Assembly (NCBI GenBank): GCA_947447265.1
Contig: CANFKC010000018.1
Location: forward strand, 20,620 to 84,619
DNA length: 64,000 nucleotides
Reading direction: 5' to 3'
Source of the DNA: Chitinophagaceae bacterium
GTDB taxonomy: Bacteria > Bacteroidota > Bacteroidia > Chitinophagales > Chitinophagaceae
The position numbers and the translations under genes were made by a program. The notes below the pieces were generated by a model. That model was given only the letters and a program-made list of their open reading frames with translations, was not told the origin of the DNA and did not search any database. Every line of letters begins with the position of its first letter. Position 1 is the first letter of the stretch. Of the stretch, positions 1 through 9,648 are shown piece after piece.

Positions 1-399
1 TTCCGTAGCGAAAGGGGTGTTAGCGGCATCACTACCGCAGCTTCAATATGGCTTACAGCAGCGCTGGGCATGGGTATAGGCAGCGGCTATTTTGCAGTAT
101 CGGTATTGGGTTGCCTTGTGGTGCTTTCTATTCTGTTTCTGTTCTCATTCCTTGATCGCTTCCTCGATAGTCTTAACCAGATCCGCCAATACAGGATCAT
201 CTATCCTTACGAAGAAAACCAGCAACATAAATACGAAGTGCAGATAAAGCGCTACCGGCTCAAGATATTGGATAGGTCTATATCTAAGAGCGGGAATACC
301 ATGAAGGCCGTATGGTCGGTAGCAGGCAGCGAAAAAAAACACCATGCTTTTATAGAGCATATGCTTACCGACCGGGACATTGCTGAGTTTGATTTTTAG
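1..399 (+). CDS. MgtC/SapB family membrane protein, C-terminal part (5' end outside window)
   Basis: The reading frame is open from base 1. It begins FRSERGVSGITTAASIW, the conserved Arg/Glu and TTAAS-W stretch of the MgtC/SapB membrane domain. A further hydrophobic helix follows (about residues 27-49 of the visible part), then a soluble C-terminal tail of roughly 80 residues ending at the TAG at 397-399. MgtC relatives are inner membrane proteins linked to Mg2+ limitation and acid stress. The tail resembles the small regulatory domain of MgtC-like proteins, but I cannot assign a ligand. An internal ATG at 70 is not the start, because the family signature lies upstream of it. No downstream partner gene is evident. 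Confidence 0.85.
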   Translation, partial: FRSERGVSGITTAASIWLTAALGMGIGSGYFAVSVLGCLVVLSILFLFSFLDRFLDSLNQIRQYRIIYPYEENQQHKYEVQIKRYRLKILDRSISKSGNTMKAVWSVAGSEKKHHAFIEHMLTDRDIAEFDF

Positions 400-467
400 T
401 AGTATTAATTGCCTTGTTATTACATAATTATCTTTTTGTTTAGCAAATAAAAATTATAATCATACAA

Positions 468-498
468 TTTGTATAATGTCTTACAATTATTATATTTG
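468..498 (+). promoter_or_regulatory. Bacteroidota-type promoter (TTTG, 19-bp spacer, TATATTTG)
   Basis: TTTG at 468-471 is followed by exactly 19 bases and then TATATTTG at 491-498. This matches the -33/-7 consensus (TTTG / TAnnTTTG) of the Bacteroidota primary sigma factor. Transcription would start near 504 and read into the membrane protein gene starting at 569. Confidence 0.7.
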
Positions 499-568
499 TT
501 CCGATAACTATGGTTATTGCCGGTATACCGAAAACGGCTTAGCAGAGTAGGTGCAAACAGCTATAATT

Positions 569-1522
569 ATGAATGGTCAGGCTATCTATGCAATCTCCCT
601 GGTGTTTTTTCTGGTATTGACAATCATTCTCCAGAAGAAATTCCACCTGCTTGAAGACAATACGCTAACCTCGATACAGGAAAAGCCGTACAGCCTCGCC
701 CGCACACAGCTCGTATGGTGGACCTTTATTGTACTCAGTTCGCTAGTGGCTATTATTTGCACCACGGGTAAACTCCCGAATCTTTTTACATCAACCCTGG
801 TTTTGTTGGGTATTGGTTCCCTCACCACGGTTTCTGCGCGCATCACCGATATTTCTGATGACAATAAGGTAAATGCAGCTAATGCCGCAGCTGGTCTACC
901 TCCGGCAAGTCCATTAACACCAGCAACTCCGGCAGCTGCTGCTGTATCCCGCAATTCTGAAAGCGAGAGTTTTCTCTTAGATATTCTCTCAGATAAAGAC
1001 GGTATTTGCATACACAGGCTGCAGGCGGTGGTATTCAATATTGTGTTCGGGGTATGGTTTGTTTACGAAGTTTTCCAGCATATTAAATGTGCAAACTGCT
1101 ATAGCCTGCTCAATGCAGATGATGTTGCAAAAGCTGCAAAAAAAATAGTCGAATTAACAGCGTTGCCAAAATCGGCCTGTACCGATGAAATGATAAAAAC
1201 GCTTCAGGAAGGTGTGAATCAGGCAACTTTCGTTGACTATATAATACCTGAAATTAGCAACAATAACCTGATTTTGCTGGGCTTGAGCTCCGGTACCTAT
1301 GCTGCATTAAAGACTACGGAAAATGCCAACATTCCGTCGGCTGCTTCAAGTGCTCAGCAAATGCCCCCACAAAACCCGCAGGGTGGCATGGTGCCACAGC
1401 AACCCGTGCAGCCTGTAATGCCTATGCAGCAGGTTCAGCAACCGGCACGGCCTCCTGTTCAGAATGTGGTAGTTCAGAATGAAGTGGTAACACCACCTAC
1501 ACCACCAACTGATAATCCGTAG
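569..1522 (+). CDS. Membrane protein with Q/P-rich tail, unknown function
   Basis: I do not recognise a family. The 317-residue product has an N-terminal membrane helix (about residues 6-22), two further helices (about 48-64 and 72-88), a small Ala/Pro linker (about 105-125), another helix (about 150-170) and one near 235-250. The last 55 or so residues are almost entirely Gln, Pro, Met and Val, ending in PPTPPTDNP. That tail is probably disordered and exposed. The ATG at 569 is preferred over a GTG at 551 because the promoter at 468-498 leaves a normal leader and the N-terminus then reads directly into the first helix. A strong terminator follows, so it is probably monocistronic. Confidence 0.75.
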   Translation: MNGQAIYAISLVFFLVLTIILQKKFHLLEDNTLTSIQEKPYSLARTQLVWWTFIVLSSLVAIICTTGKLPNLFTSTLVLLGIGSLTTVSARITDISDDNKVNAANAAAGLPPASPLTPATPAAAAVSRNSESESFLLDILSDKDGICIHRLQAVVFNIVFGVWFVYEVFQHIKCANCYSLLNADDVAKAAKKIVELTALPKSACTDEMIKTLQEGVNQATFVDYIIPEISNNNLILLGLSSGTYAALKTTENANIPSAASSAQQMPPQNPQGGMVPQQPVQPVMPMQQVQQPARPPVQNVVVQNEVVTPPTPPTDNP

Positions 1523-1560
1523 CAACAAACCAGGGTATAAACAAAAAAATGAAAGTCTGT

Positions 1561-1591
1561 AAGCCGGCACTACCTATGTGCCGGCTTTTTT
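1561..1591 (+). terminator. Rho-independent terminator
   Basis: A perfect 10-bp stem (1561-1570 with 1578-1587), a 7-base loop and a following T tract. It ends the transcript of the membrane protein gene at 569-1522. Confidence 0.9.
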
Positions 1592-1780
1592 AAAATGTTT
1601 TGTCATGTTAGAAATATGTGTCACCTTTGTATTGCAATACCTTAAAATGAATACAGCAATAATTTCCTCCCTGCAGGTCCTTTTGTCTACACGATGTAGT
1701 GTGGGGGTGAGTTGTATGTGTTAATTGGCCCCGACCGGGTTTACCTCACTTCCTTTTTCAATATTTAAACACCACGCATA

Positions 1781-1809
1781 TTGCCGTTAAAATATTACGG
1801 CTATTTTTG
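1781..1809 (+). promoter_or_regulatory. Putative cysS promoter
   Basis: TTG at 1781-1783, an 18-base spacer and TATTTTTG at 1802-1809 match the Bacteroidota promoter pattern. The predicted start near 1815 gives a cysS leader of about 145 bases that contains two stem-loops. Confidence 0.5.
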
Positions 1810-1862
1810 CGCAACGTTTGCTCAGCCGATATTACATATTTGGGGTAGGTTTCCCACACCTT

Positions 1863-1897
1863 TGAGGTGTCGGACACCTCAGCGAAAGCAGCTTTCG
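1863..1897 (+). promoter_or_regulatory. Two consecutive stem-loops in the cysS leader
   Basis: TGAGGTGT (1863-1870) pairs with ACACCTCA (1874-1881) around a CGG loop. It is followed at once by CGAAAG (1883-1888) pairing with CTTTCG (1892-1897). Neither is followed by a T tract, so they are not terminators. They could be RNA structure in the leader or part of a dispersed repeat. I cannot match them to a known riboswitch or T-box. Confidence 0.5.
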
Positions 1898-1959
1898 ACC
1901 AGAGAACAATTACTAAAACCAGGTATTACATACTATGTACTACCTACTAAATACTAACA

Positions 1960-3456
1960 ATGGAACACGATTTAAAATTATATAATTCATATACCCGCCA
2001 GAAAGAAAAATTCCAATCTATAGTGCCCGGCTATGCCGGTTTATATGTGTGCGGACCTACCGTATCCGGTGAGTCGCATCTGGGACATGCAAGGCCATAT
2101 ATTACGTTCGATGTGGTGCAGCGTTACCTGAAACATCTCGGATATAAAGTGCGCTATGTGCGTAATATTACCGATGCAGGCCATTTTGAAGAAGAAGGCC
2201 GTGAGGCGCAGGACAAGGTAAGTGAGAAGGCCAAACTTGAGAAAATGGAACCGATGGAAATGGTGCAGAAATACACCAATATGTTCCATCATGGTATGCA
2301 TTTGTTCAATTGCGTTGAGCCAAGTATAGAGCCTACAGCTACAGGGCACATTATTGAGCAGATAAACATGATAGAGACCATCATTGAAAAGGGCTATGCC
2401 TACGAGGTGAATGGGTCGGTATATTTTGACGTAGGCAAGTACGCGGCAAGCTATCCTTACGGCAAGCTTTCAGGTAGGGTATTGGAAGACCAGCTGGAAA
2501 CTACCCGCGAACTTGACGGGCAAGAAGAGAAACGCAATAAGGCAGACTTTGCATTATGGAAGAATGCGCCGCCAGAGCATATTATGCGCTGGAAGAGCCC
2601 ATGGGGCGAAGGTTTCCCGGGTTGGCATATTGAGTGCTCCGCGATGAGCAGTAAATACCTGGGTGAGGTGTTTGATATACATGGCGGTGGGATGGACCTG
2701 CAATTTCCGCACCACGAAAGCGAAATAGCGCAGAGTACTATTGCTCACGGACATGCACCGGTTAACTACTGGATGCACAATAACATGATAACCATCAACG
2801 GCAAGAAGATGGGTAAGAGTTATAACAACGTAATTAAGCTGTCAGAGTTATTCAGTGGTAACCACCCCATACTGGAACAGGCTTACCACCCGATGGTGGT
2901 ACGGTTTTATATTTTACAGACGCACTACCGCAGCACGCTCGATTTCGGTAACGAAGCATTGCAGGCCGCAGAGCGTGCCGCCCGCAGGCTATGGGATGCC
3001 TACGATATTATGCAGAAGATAGTACATCCTGGCAATGCTACCCCAACTGATGCAGCGCTTGACCAACAGGTTGTAAAATTGTGCAATGAGTTCACCGAAT
3101 TCATGAACGACGATTTTAATACCGCCAAGGTTATTGCCAATATGTTTGAGCTGGCACCGATAATTAATGGAATGAAGGGCGGACAGGTAAAAACAGACGC
3201 TATATCTGCCGCTACATTTGAATTGATGAAAACCAATTTCAAAGTGTTCCTGGAAGATATACTGGGAATGCAACAGCTGGCTGTGCCTCAAAGCAATAAA
3301 CTGGGCCAGGTGTTACAAGTGTTAATGGATATTCGTGCGGAAGCCAAAAAGCGTAAAGATTTCGCGACCAGCGACCAGATACGCAATAAGCTTGCCGAAA
3401 GCGGAGTTATTATCAAAGACGAAAAGGACGGCAGTACTTCTTTTACAATAGAGTAG
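1960..3456 (+). CDS. cysS: Cysteine--tRNA ligase
   Basis: Class I aminoacyl-tRNA synthetase that charges tRNA-Cys in the cytoplasm. The 498-residue product has the HIGH-like motif HLGH (residues 40-43), the zinc and cysteine-binding set C31, C226, H251 and E255 with the same spacing as characterised CysRS, and the KMSKS-like loop KMGKS (283-287). A C-terminal helical DALR-type domain follows, with a short tail ending at residue 498. The ATG at 1960 is the only start that keeps the usual family N-terminus ([12 protein letters not shown]). It has its own promoter and a terminator, so it appears monocistronic. Length is near the family norm, slightly long. Confidence 0.97.
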   Translation: MEHDLKLYNSYTRQKEKFQSIVPGYAGLYVCGPTVSGESHLGHARPYITFDVVQRYLKHLGYKVRYVRNITDAGHFEEEGREAQDKVSEKAKLEKMEPMEMVQKYTNMFHHGMHLFNCVEPSIEPTATGHIIEQINMIETIIEKGYAYEVNGSVYFDVGKYAASYPYGKLSGRVLEDQLETTRELDGQEEKRNKADFALWKNAPPEHIMRWKSPWGEGFPGWHIECSAMSSKYLGEVFDIHGGGMDLQFPHHESEIAQSTIAHGHAPVNYWMHNNMITINGKKMGKSYNNVIKLSELFSGNHPILEQAYHPMVVRFYILQTHYRSTLDFGNEALQAAERAARRLWDAYDIMQKIVHPGNATPTDAALDQQVVKLCNEFTEFMNDDFNTAKVIANMFELAPIINGMKGGQVKTDAISAATFELMKTNFKVFLEDILGMQQLAVPQSNKLGQVLQVLMDIRAEAKKRKDFATSDQIRNKLAESGVIIKDEKDGSTSFTIE

Positions 3457-3475
3457 TATGTTTACACAATTATAG

Positions 3476-3508
3476 AAATCCTGCAAGTTTTAAGTTTGCA
3501 GGATTTTT
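3476..3508 (+). terminator. Rho-independent terminator of cysS
   Basis: An 11-bp stem (3476-3486 with 3496-3506) followed by T residues, 20 bases after the cysS stop codon. Confidence 0.85.
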
Positions 3509-3623
3509 AGATTATGCCAACCACGTCGCCGATTTTACGAAAGGAAAGTTAAGTTTGTCGGCTAGCTGCTTGCAATGGCAAGGCTGCAATCGGATTTAAT
3601 AATTTTTATATAATTTTGCTGGT

Positions 3624-3791
3624 ATGGAAAATGCTGTAGAAAAAGAGAAGCCAATGAACTCAAAAGGTGCTGCTATTTTCAAGACTATGCTTGACGACAA
3701 AAGAGCCGCGCATGAACATTTGAAAAAAGGCGGTGAACTTGAAGGAATTTTAAGAGAACTAAAACATAAGCATTGCACCTTACCCCTATAA
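3624..3791 (+). CDS. Small charged hypothetical protein, 55 residues
   Basis: An ATG at 3624 opens a 55-codon frame ending in TAA at 3789-3791. The product begins MENAVEKEKP and is rich in Lys, Glu and His (for example DDKRAAHEHLKKG), with a predicted amphipathic helix over most of its length. The codon composition resembles neighbouring genes. A TAATTTTG box at 3611-3618 lies only 5 bases before the ATG, so the transcript may be leaderless. I do not recognise a family. The opposite-strand frame over the same bases is hydrophobic and Ser/Phe rich and looks like a shadow. Confidence 0.6.
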   Translation: MENAVEKEKPMNSKGAAIFKTMLDDKRAAHEHLKKGGELEGILRELKHKHCTLPL

Positions 3792-3907
3792 AGTACATTT
3801 CTTTGATTATAGTTTTCTTTCCCTGATTATCCTGAATTTTCAAGGGAATAATTAAACATCAAACCATCGTTCAGATCGCCTGTTCAGATAGCGCAAGCCA
3901 ATCATAA

Positions 3908-5731
3908 ATGAAGAAAATTTCGAGATTACTAAAATACCTGGCAGACTATAAGGGCAAAATAGGTCTTTATTTTATTTTTAATTTGCTGAGTATCCTTTTT
4001 TCTTTACTCACAATTACCATGTTAGTACCTGTTTTGCAGGTGCTGTTCAAACAACAGGATTCTGCTGCCGCTAAGATGGTGGCACCAACCAGGCAGGCTT
4101 CTATTGGTCTAATTAACCAGGCATCTGCTTATTTTAAGAGCATTATTGAGCATGAAGACAAACTAAGGGCGCTGGCCATGGTTTGCGTAGCGGTAGTGAT
4201 ATTTACCGTACTTAAGAACCTTTTCCTGTACCTGGCACTATATGTGCTTAACCCACTGCGTAACGCGGTTTTGCGCCGCCTGCGCGATGACCTTTTTGCC
4301 AAAACGCTGTCTTTGCCAATTGGTTTCTTTACTGAGGAGCGCAAGGGCGATCTTATTTCCCGCATGACCAATGACATTAATGAGGTTGAGCTTTCTGTAA
4401 TGAGTGTACTGGAAGTTTTTATCCGCGAGCCACTGACTATTATGGTGTATCTGTGTGCCATGTTCTTTTTTAGTGTGAAGCTTACTTTGTTCCTGCTTAT
4501 TTTCTTGCCAGTTGCGGGGCTTATAATAGGCCGCATCAGTAAGTCGCTGCGCAAATCGTCTAACATCGCCCAGGAACAGTTGGGCAGCATGATGGGGGTA
4601 ATCGATGAAACTTTAGTTGGTATGAGGGTGTTGAAGGCGTTCAGTGCTGAAAAGCACCAGCACCTCAAGTTCATGAAAATGAACAATACTTTATTCCATA
4701 CGCGTAACCGCATTGCAGCGCGTCGCGAACTGGCTTCGCCCATGTCAGAAACCATGGGTATTATTGTGGTGAGCATTATTTTATGGTTTGGCGGCCGGAT
4801 AGTATTTTCAGGAAGCGGGTTCGATGGTGCGTCGTTTTTGGGCTACATCGGTATGTTCACGCAAATCATTAACCCATTCAAAAACCTTTCTGCTGCTTTT
4901 TACAATGTTCAAAAGGGCACTTCAGCAATTGACAGGATAGAGCACCTGCTGCATGTTGAAAATAACATTACAGATGCCCCGGCTGCATTGCCAATAAAAT
5001 CGTTTGAGCAAAAAATACAGTTCAAAAATGTGCAGTTCAGCTATGGCGATAAGAAGATAATTAACGGTATCAGCTTCGATATTGAAAAAGGAAAGGTAAT
5101 AGCCCTGGTAGGCGCTTCAGGAGCAGGTAAGAGCACGCTTGTTGACCTGATTCCACGTTTTCATGATGTTACCGGAGGGGAAATATTGATAGATGGTGTA
5201 GATATAAGGAACTACAAAATTGATGATCTGCGTCGCCTTATGGGCGTGGTGAGCCAGGACCCGATCTTATTTAACGATACTATTTACAACAACATAGCAC
5301 TGGGTACTGGCGGAGCCAGTAAAGCAGGAGTAGAAGAGGCGGCGCGTATTGCGCATGCCGATAAATTCATTATGCTCAAAAGCGAAGGCTACGATACCAT
5401 GGCGGGCGACCGCGGTGTGCGCCTGAGCGGCGGTGAGCGCCAGAGGGTGACTATTGCAAGGGCGGTATTGAAGAACCCGCCAATTATGATACTGGATGAG
5501 GCTACATCTTCGCTCGACACCGAAAGTGAGCGTATTGTGCAGGAAGCCATTAATACGCTCATGAAAAACCGCACGTGCATTGTTATTGCTCACCGCCTGA
5601 GCACAGTGCAACATGCTGACGAAATTATTGTGCTGGAAAAAGGCAGCATAGCGGAACGCGGCACCCATGCAAGCCTTCTGGCAAACAACGGTATTTATAA
5701 GCGCCTTGTTGAAATGCAGCAGGTAAGGTAA
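3908..5731 (+). CDS. ABC exporter, fused permease and ATPase (MsbA/LmrA type)
   Basis: A 607-residue half-transporter that would work as a homodimer in the inner membrane. The first 330 or so residues form a type I exporter membrane domain with about six helices. The C-terminal ATPase has Walker A GASGAGKST (402-410), signature LSGGE (506-510), Walker B ending D530-E531 and the switch histidine H562 in IAHRL. The overall layout matches MsbA-like lipid or multidrug exporters, but the substrate cannot be read from sequence and no partner gene is adjacent. All catalytic motifs are intact. Confidence 0.9.
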   Translation: MKKISRLLKYLADYKGKIGLYFIFNLLSILFSLLTITMLVPVLQVLFKQQDSAAAKMVAPTRQASIGLINQASAYFKSIIEHEDKLRALAMVCVAVVIFTVLKNLFLYLALYVLNPLRNAVLRRLRDDLFAKTLSLPIGFFTEERKGDLISRMTNDINEVELSVMSVLEVFIREPLTIMVYLCAMFFFSVKLTLFLLIFLPVAGLIIGRISKSLRKSSNIAQEQLGSMMGVIDETLVGMRVLKAFSAEKHQHLKFMKMNNTLFHTRNRIAARRELASPMSETMGIIVVSIILWFGGRIVFSGSGFDGASFLGYIGMFTQIINPFKNLSAAFYNVQKGTSAIDRIEHLLHVENNITDAPAALPIKSFEQKIQFKNVQFSYGDKKIINGISFDIEKGKVIALVGASGAGKSTLVDLIPRFHDVTGGEILIDGVDIRNYKIDDLRRLMGVVSQDPILFNDTIYNNIALGTGGASKAGVEEAARIAHADKFIMLKSEGYDTMAGDRGVRLSGGERQRVTIARAVLKNPPIMILDEATSSLDTESERIVQEAINTLMKNRTCIVIAHRLSTVQHADEIIVLEKGSIAERGTHASLLANNGIYKRLVEMQQVR

Positions 5732-6018
5732 TTCACAAAAAACGGTCTGGAAAAAGTAATGCGGGATAGTCGTGCTATGCCCGTAAATCGGTTTGGTATG
5801 CTTTGGGTTACGCTGCCAGGCCAAGGTTAGCCTAAGCTGTGAAAAGTGCAATAAATACTGTAAAAAATATAACCTTGCCGTAAATAATAGCCGCAACTTT
5901 GCAACAGCCATTAGCAGTAAAAGGTCCTTTTATTAAAACAAAATGATCTTTAACTTGCGATAAGGGATATAATACGTAGTTTACAACAATAAGGTGAAGA
6001 AAATACTACTACACTGCT
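5732..6018 (+). other. 287-bp intergenic region, no clear feature
   Basis: AT-rich spacer between the ABC exporter and the J-domain gene. I see no convincing terminator hairpin, coding frame or repeat. The J-domain gene promoter is presumably here, but no full TAnnTTTG box with correct spacing stands out. Confidence 0.4.
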
Positions 6019-6939
6019 ATGGACTTTAAAGACTACTATAAAATACTGGGTGTGGCTAAAACTGCTACAGCGGATGACATTAAAAAGGCTTACCGCAAAC
6101 TTGCAGTTAAATACCATCCGGATAAAAACCAGGGTGACAAAGCGGCTGAAGAAAAGTTTAAAGAAATAGGGGAAGCTCACGAAGTACTTGAGGATCCGGA
6201 AAAGAGAAAGAAGTACGATGAACTGGGGGCAAACTGGAAAAACTACCAGCAGGGCGGTGGCACCCAAGGCTATGAAGGCTTCAGGAATGCTAACCGTGGC
6301 GGTGGGTATCAATCGTCAACCAGCGACCAGTATGATGACGGCAATTTTTCCGACTTTTTCGAGAGCTTTTTTGGTGGAGGTGGTTTTAACAGGGGCGGTG
6401 GCAAGTCGCGCGCCTATAAAGGAGAAGACTATACTGCCCAGGTGCAAGTATCGCTGGAAGAGGCTTATATTGGCACAACCCGGGTTTTAAACCTAGGTGA
6501 GCAGAAGCTGCAAATGAAAATTAAGCCCGGAATAACAGACGGGCAGAAGCTGCGACTGAAAGGCAAGGGTGGAGCGGGGATTAATGGCGGCGTGGCCGGT
6601 GATATTTTTATTACAGTCCGGGTAACAGAACATAGCTACTATAAGCGTAAGGAAGACGACGTGTACTGCACCATAAACGTAGACCTTTATACAGCCATAC
6701 TAGGCGGTCAAACAGTGGTAAAAACCCTGCGTAACGCACTTAACGTAAATATAGCCAAGGAAACCGACAATGGTAAGGTGTTGCGGCTAAAAGGAATGGG
6801 TATGCCAAAGTATGGTAAGGAAGATGAATTTGGCGATATGTACGCGACAGTAAACATAACCATGCCGAAAAACCTATCGGATAAAGAACAAGAGCTATTC
6901 AGAGAATTATCATGTTTTAAAAATGCATCCCATGACTGA
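6019..6939 (+). CDS. J-domain co-chaperone, CbpA/DnaJ type
   Basis: Stimulates the ATPase of DnaK (Hsp70) and delivers substrates. The J domain spans residues 3-70 with the HPD triad at 33-35. A Gly-rich linker (about 72-125) with [10 protein letters not shown] follows, then two beta-rich client-binding domains (about 133-300). The Cys-rich zinc finger of true DnaJ is missing, which places it with CbpA-like class II proteins. Its 306-residue length agrees. The last 17 bases overlap the next gene, so the two are probably translationally coupled. No CbpM gene, the usual CbpA partner in proteobacteria, is seen. Confidence 0.9.
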   Translation: MDFKDYYKILGVAKTATADDIKKAYRKLAVKYHPDKNQGDKAAEEKFKEIGEAHEVLEDPEKRKKYDELGANWKNYQQGGGTQGYEGFRNANRGGGYQSSTSDQYDDGNFSDFFESFFGGGGFNRGGGKSRAYKGEDYTAQVQVSLEEAYIGTTRVLNLGEQKLQMKIKPGITDGQKLRLKGKGGAGINGGVAGDIFITVRVTEHSYYKRKEDDVYCTINVDLYTAILGGQTVVKTLRNALNVNIAKETDNGKVLRLKGMGMPKYGKEDEFGDMYATVNITMPKNLSDKEQELFRELSCFKNASHD

Positions 6940-7288
6940 ACAATTTAGCCAACCCGGAAATTATATTGAGCCATTGCAGGCACCGTATTGGTTCTTTGAG
7001 GCAAAACTCAACTACCTGTTGACCGAAGTTATGGAGGAGTTAGGCATAGACAATGAAAACGACATAGCCACCTCGCTCAGCAGGGCACTCAGGGCTTGCG
7101 ACACCCTGCAATTGCCCATCAGCCGTAATTTCAGAAAGGTATTCCGGTCAGAAGGCCACCAGATGAAGTCTGATTGGGAAATTTCGCCCGTGGCCTGCTA
7201 CTTGCTTGTTATTAATTGCAACCCCACTTACGAAAGCGTAGCAAAAGCGCAATTGTACTTTGCCCTAAACAGGGTAGCGCACGGGTAG
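6923..7288 (+). CDS. Small DinD/BRO-like protein
   Basis: A 121-residue protein (118 if the ATG at 6932 is used; both starts overlap the J-domain gene). The segment [13 protein letters not shown] and the C-terminal [11 protein letters not shown] plus [11 protein letters not shown] resemble the core of DinD/BRO-N-like proteins, where an ACYLI...Q.YFA pattern is typical. DinD-type proteins are DNA-damage inducible, and the exact biochemical role of this short form is not known to me. It occupies the position that a CbpM modulator holds next to cbpA, but I see no CbpM similarity. The similarity is judged by eye and is weak. Confidence 0.6.
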   Translation: MHPMTEQFSQPGNYIEPLQAPYWFFEAKLNYLLTEVMEELGIDNENDIATSLSRALRACDTLQLPISRNFRKVFRSEGHQMKSDWEISPVACYLLVINCNPTYESVAKAQLYFALNRVAHG

Positions 7289-7326
7289 TAAAATATTGAG
7301 GTTGGGTATGGGAGGTTGACTGAATA

Positions 7327-7360
7327 ATAAAAAAACAGGGCCCAATAATTTGAGCCCTGT
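7327..7360 (-). terminator. Rho-independent terminator of the TonB receptor gene
   Basis: ACAGGGC (7335-7341) pairs with GCCCTGT (7354-7360). On the minus strand the stem runs into a T tract, placing it 40 bases after the receptor stop codon. Confidence 0.85.
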
Positions 7361-7401
7361 GTATTGGAAAAAGGTTTTAATGAATAAGAATAAAAAAATG
7401 C

Positions 7402-9648
7402 TTACCACCTAAACGTTATCCCACCCATTACATTAAACCCTGCTTGTGGGTAGTAGTAATTCTGGGTAGTAAATTTTGAATCAGAAATGTAGCTGAAGGT
7501 ATAGCCGTTATTTGCGTACATGCTCCCGAAAATATTATTAAGTGCCAGTGTGGCTATGATCTCTTTAAAAGGGCGCGTTTTTACTGAATAGCGTACCAAT
7601 GCATTGAAGTAATTGTATTCTTTTATTGCCCGTCCATCGTTCTGGGTATTATCCAGGTAATGCTTACCTACATATTTGCTGGTAAGGTCAACACCTAGTG
7701 TGCTGCCCTTTTTGCCATTGAGCAATGTAAATGCCGCTGTGGCAGCAGAAATGAAGTTGGGAGAAAATGCAATATCCTTGTTGCCGTGGTTAATAGTGCG
7801 CTGCGCAGTGCTATCGTAGTTGTCAATATACTCTGTGAAGTTGTCAATTTTGTTGCGCGACAAGGTTGCGTTGCCCAATAGTTTTAGCCATTTGGTTACT
7901 GTAATGCCTGCCTGTAATTCAATACCTGCCCTGTAACTTGCATTTACATTCGTTTGGGTATATGCGCCAACGTCGTTGAGCTGCCCGGTTAAAACCAACT
8001 GGTTGTGGTAGTACATATAGTAGCCGTTAACGCTTGCATTCCATTTTTTACGGGTTATTTCATAACCTGCTTCACCGTCCACCAATTGTTCGGGTTTAGG
8101 CAGGTGCAGGGCATCTGTTTCAAAAGCACCCCTGGTCGGCTCGCGGTTGCCTACGGCGACTGAAGCGTAAATGCGTTCGCGCTGGGCGTCGGTATTGCTA
8201 AGTAAGTAGGTAATACCCGCTTTAGGGTTGAAGAAGTTATAATTCACATCGCGGCGAATCAGTGGATTGTGGCGGAAGCCATTCATGAAATAGGCAACAT
8301 TCCTGTACTGCACATCGGCAAAAAGTATGGCTTTGCCTACATTCTGTTCTGCTTTCAGAAATACGTTCAGGTCATTTTTCTGTGCGTCATTCTGGTACCA
8401 TTTATAGTTATCCGTGAAACCTCCGTATTGCGCCCAGGTTACGTTCCCATAGGTGAGATTAGCGAATTGTGACCAGCCGCCACCCAGTGTAACGTGTGTT
8501 TTCTCTTTTGCATATTGCAACGAAAACACGCCGCCATAGTAATAGTTATCAAGCCATAAGCGACGGATAAGGTCGGTTTGGGTAACTGTATCGCCTTTAA
8601 GGCTCACAAGGTCAGGAATGCCGTAGTCAGCATAAGACGCCATGGCCTTATATTCTTCGTAATAACCTTTACCGCGTGTTAAAAACAGCCCTGCATGTCC
8701 AATCAGTGCCGAACTGAATTTATGATCGGCAAACAACTGGTAGTAATTCTGCATGTAGTTATCGGTCTGGTTATTGTAAAATGTGCCGTCACTTTTCATG
8801 CCCAGTTCATTGTACCTCCTATTCGTACCAAGTGAATCCTGAGGAACGCCATTCCACGCCTGGCCGGTTTTTTCGGTGCCTGGCATAAACAGAAAATGGA
8901 AAGATGTACGTTCATTGGGCGTCCAGCCGGCAGTAAACTGCATAGATTTCAGGTCGCTGGCGGAGCGCTGTATGTATCCATCAGATGATATTTTAGAAAA
9001 CCGCACATCAAACTGCCAGCCTCCTTTCAGAAGGCCCGTACCTGCAGCGAGCGTATTTTTAAAAGTGTTGAAAGAGCCTACGCTTGTGCTGTAAATAACG
9101 CCGGCACTATCCATTTGTTGCAGGTTGCTTATGCTTATGGTAGCACCAAAAGCACCCGCGCCATTAGTGGAAGTACCTACGCCGCGTTGTATTTGTATAG
9201 AATTAGTGGAAGAAGCTATATCCGGTATATCCACAAAAAATGTTGCCTGCTCTTCAGGGTCGTTTACGGGCATACCATTGAAAGTAACATTAATGCGCGT
9301 AGGGTCAGTACCCCTGATATGGATTCCAGTATAACCTACCCCGGCGCCCGCATCGGTATTCACCACCGCGGAAGGCGTGTACTGCAACAACATTGGCAGG
9401 TCCTGTCCCAGATTCATTTTGGCGATATCAGCCCGTTTCAGGTCGGTTTTTGCGAAGGGTGAGTTGGCTGTGGCGCGGAGGCTCCTCACTTCCACGGGTT
9501 GCAGCTCACTTACTTTTTTAGGTTGGGTTGCTACTGTGTCTGTTTGTACATCTTCGTCAGTAGTGTCAACAGCCGGCTTGGTTTGCGCATGTCCCAGCGT
9601 TGCGGTTGCCGCAGAAATGGCAGAAAGAAGAAATAGTTTTTTCAGCAT
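7402..9648 (-). CDS. TonB-dependent outer membrane receptor, probably for thiamine or a thiamine precursor
   Basis: Energy-coupled outer membrane importer of 748 residues. A signal peptide ends near residue 22 (GHAQ). A short acidic Asp/Thr linker leads to a plug domain (about residues 50-185) containing TGIHIRGTDPTRI, FNGMPVND and a repeated QRGVGTSTNGAGAFG. The remainder is a 22-strand-type barrel, ending in the aromatic FRW typical of outer membrane proteins. No N-terminal carboxypeptidase-like domain and no adjacent SusD are present, so it is a simple receptor rather than a SusCD pair. The TPP riboswitch in its leader is the main clue to substrate: receptors under TPP control in Bacteroidota are associated with thiamine uptake. 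Transcribed alone. Confidence 0.9.
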   Translation of the reverse strand: MLKKLFLLSAISAATATLGHAQTKPAVDTTDEDVQTDTVATQPKKVSELQPVEVRSLRATANSPFAKTDLKRADIAKMNLGQDLPMLLQYTPSAVVNTDAGAGVGYTGIHIRGTDPTRINVTFNGMPVNDPEEQATFFVDIPDIASSTNSIQIQRGVGTSTNGAGAFGATISISNLQQMDSAGVIYSTSVGSFNTFKNTLAAGTGLLKGGWQFDVRFSKISSDGYIQRSASDLKSMQFTAGWTPNERTSFHFLFMPGTEKTGQAWNGVPQDSLGTNRRYNELGMKSDGTFYNNQTDNYMQNYYQLFADHKFSSALIGHAGLFLTRGKGYYEEYKAMASYADYGIPDLVSLKGDTVTQTDLIRRLWLDNYYYGGVFSLQYAKEKTHVTLGGGWSQFANLTYGNVTWAQYGGFTDNYKWYQNDAQKNDLNVFLKAEQNVGKAILFADVQYRNVAYFMNGFRHNPLIRRDVNYNFFNPKAGITYLLSNTDAQRERIYASVAVGNREPTRGAFETDALHLPKPEQLVDGEAGYEITRKKWNASVNGYYMYYHNQLVLTGQLNDVGAYTQTNVNASYRAGIELQAGITVTKWLKLLGNATLSRNKIDNFTEYIDNYDSTAQRTINHGNKDIAFSPNFISAATAAFTLLNGKKGSTLGVDLTSKYVGKHYLDNTQNDGRAIKEYNYFNALVRYSVKTRPFKEIIATLALNNIFGSMYANNGYTFSYISDSKFTTQNYYYPQAGFNVMGGITFRW

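Noticed and set aside
3596..3778. Minus-strand 60-residue frame
   Set aside because: Overlaps the better 55-residue plus-strand gene, is Ser/Phe-rich, and has no promoter.
4129..4776. Minus-strand frame of 215 residues
   Set aside because: Antisense to the membrane domain of the ABC exporter, with Ser/Arg-rich shadow composition.
5267..5911. Long minus-strand frame (214 residues) over the ABC exporter
   Set aside because: Lies over the conserved ATPase domain and has His/Phe/Cys-rich composition with no domain; it is a shadow of the real gene.
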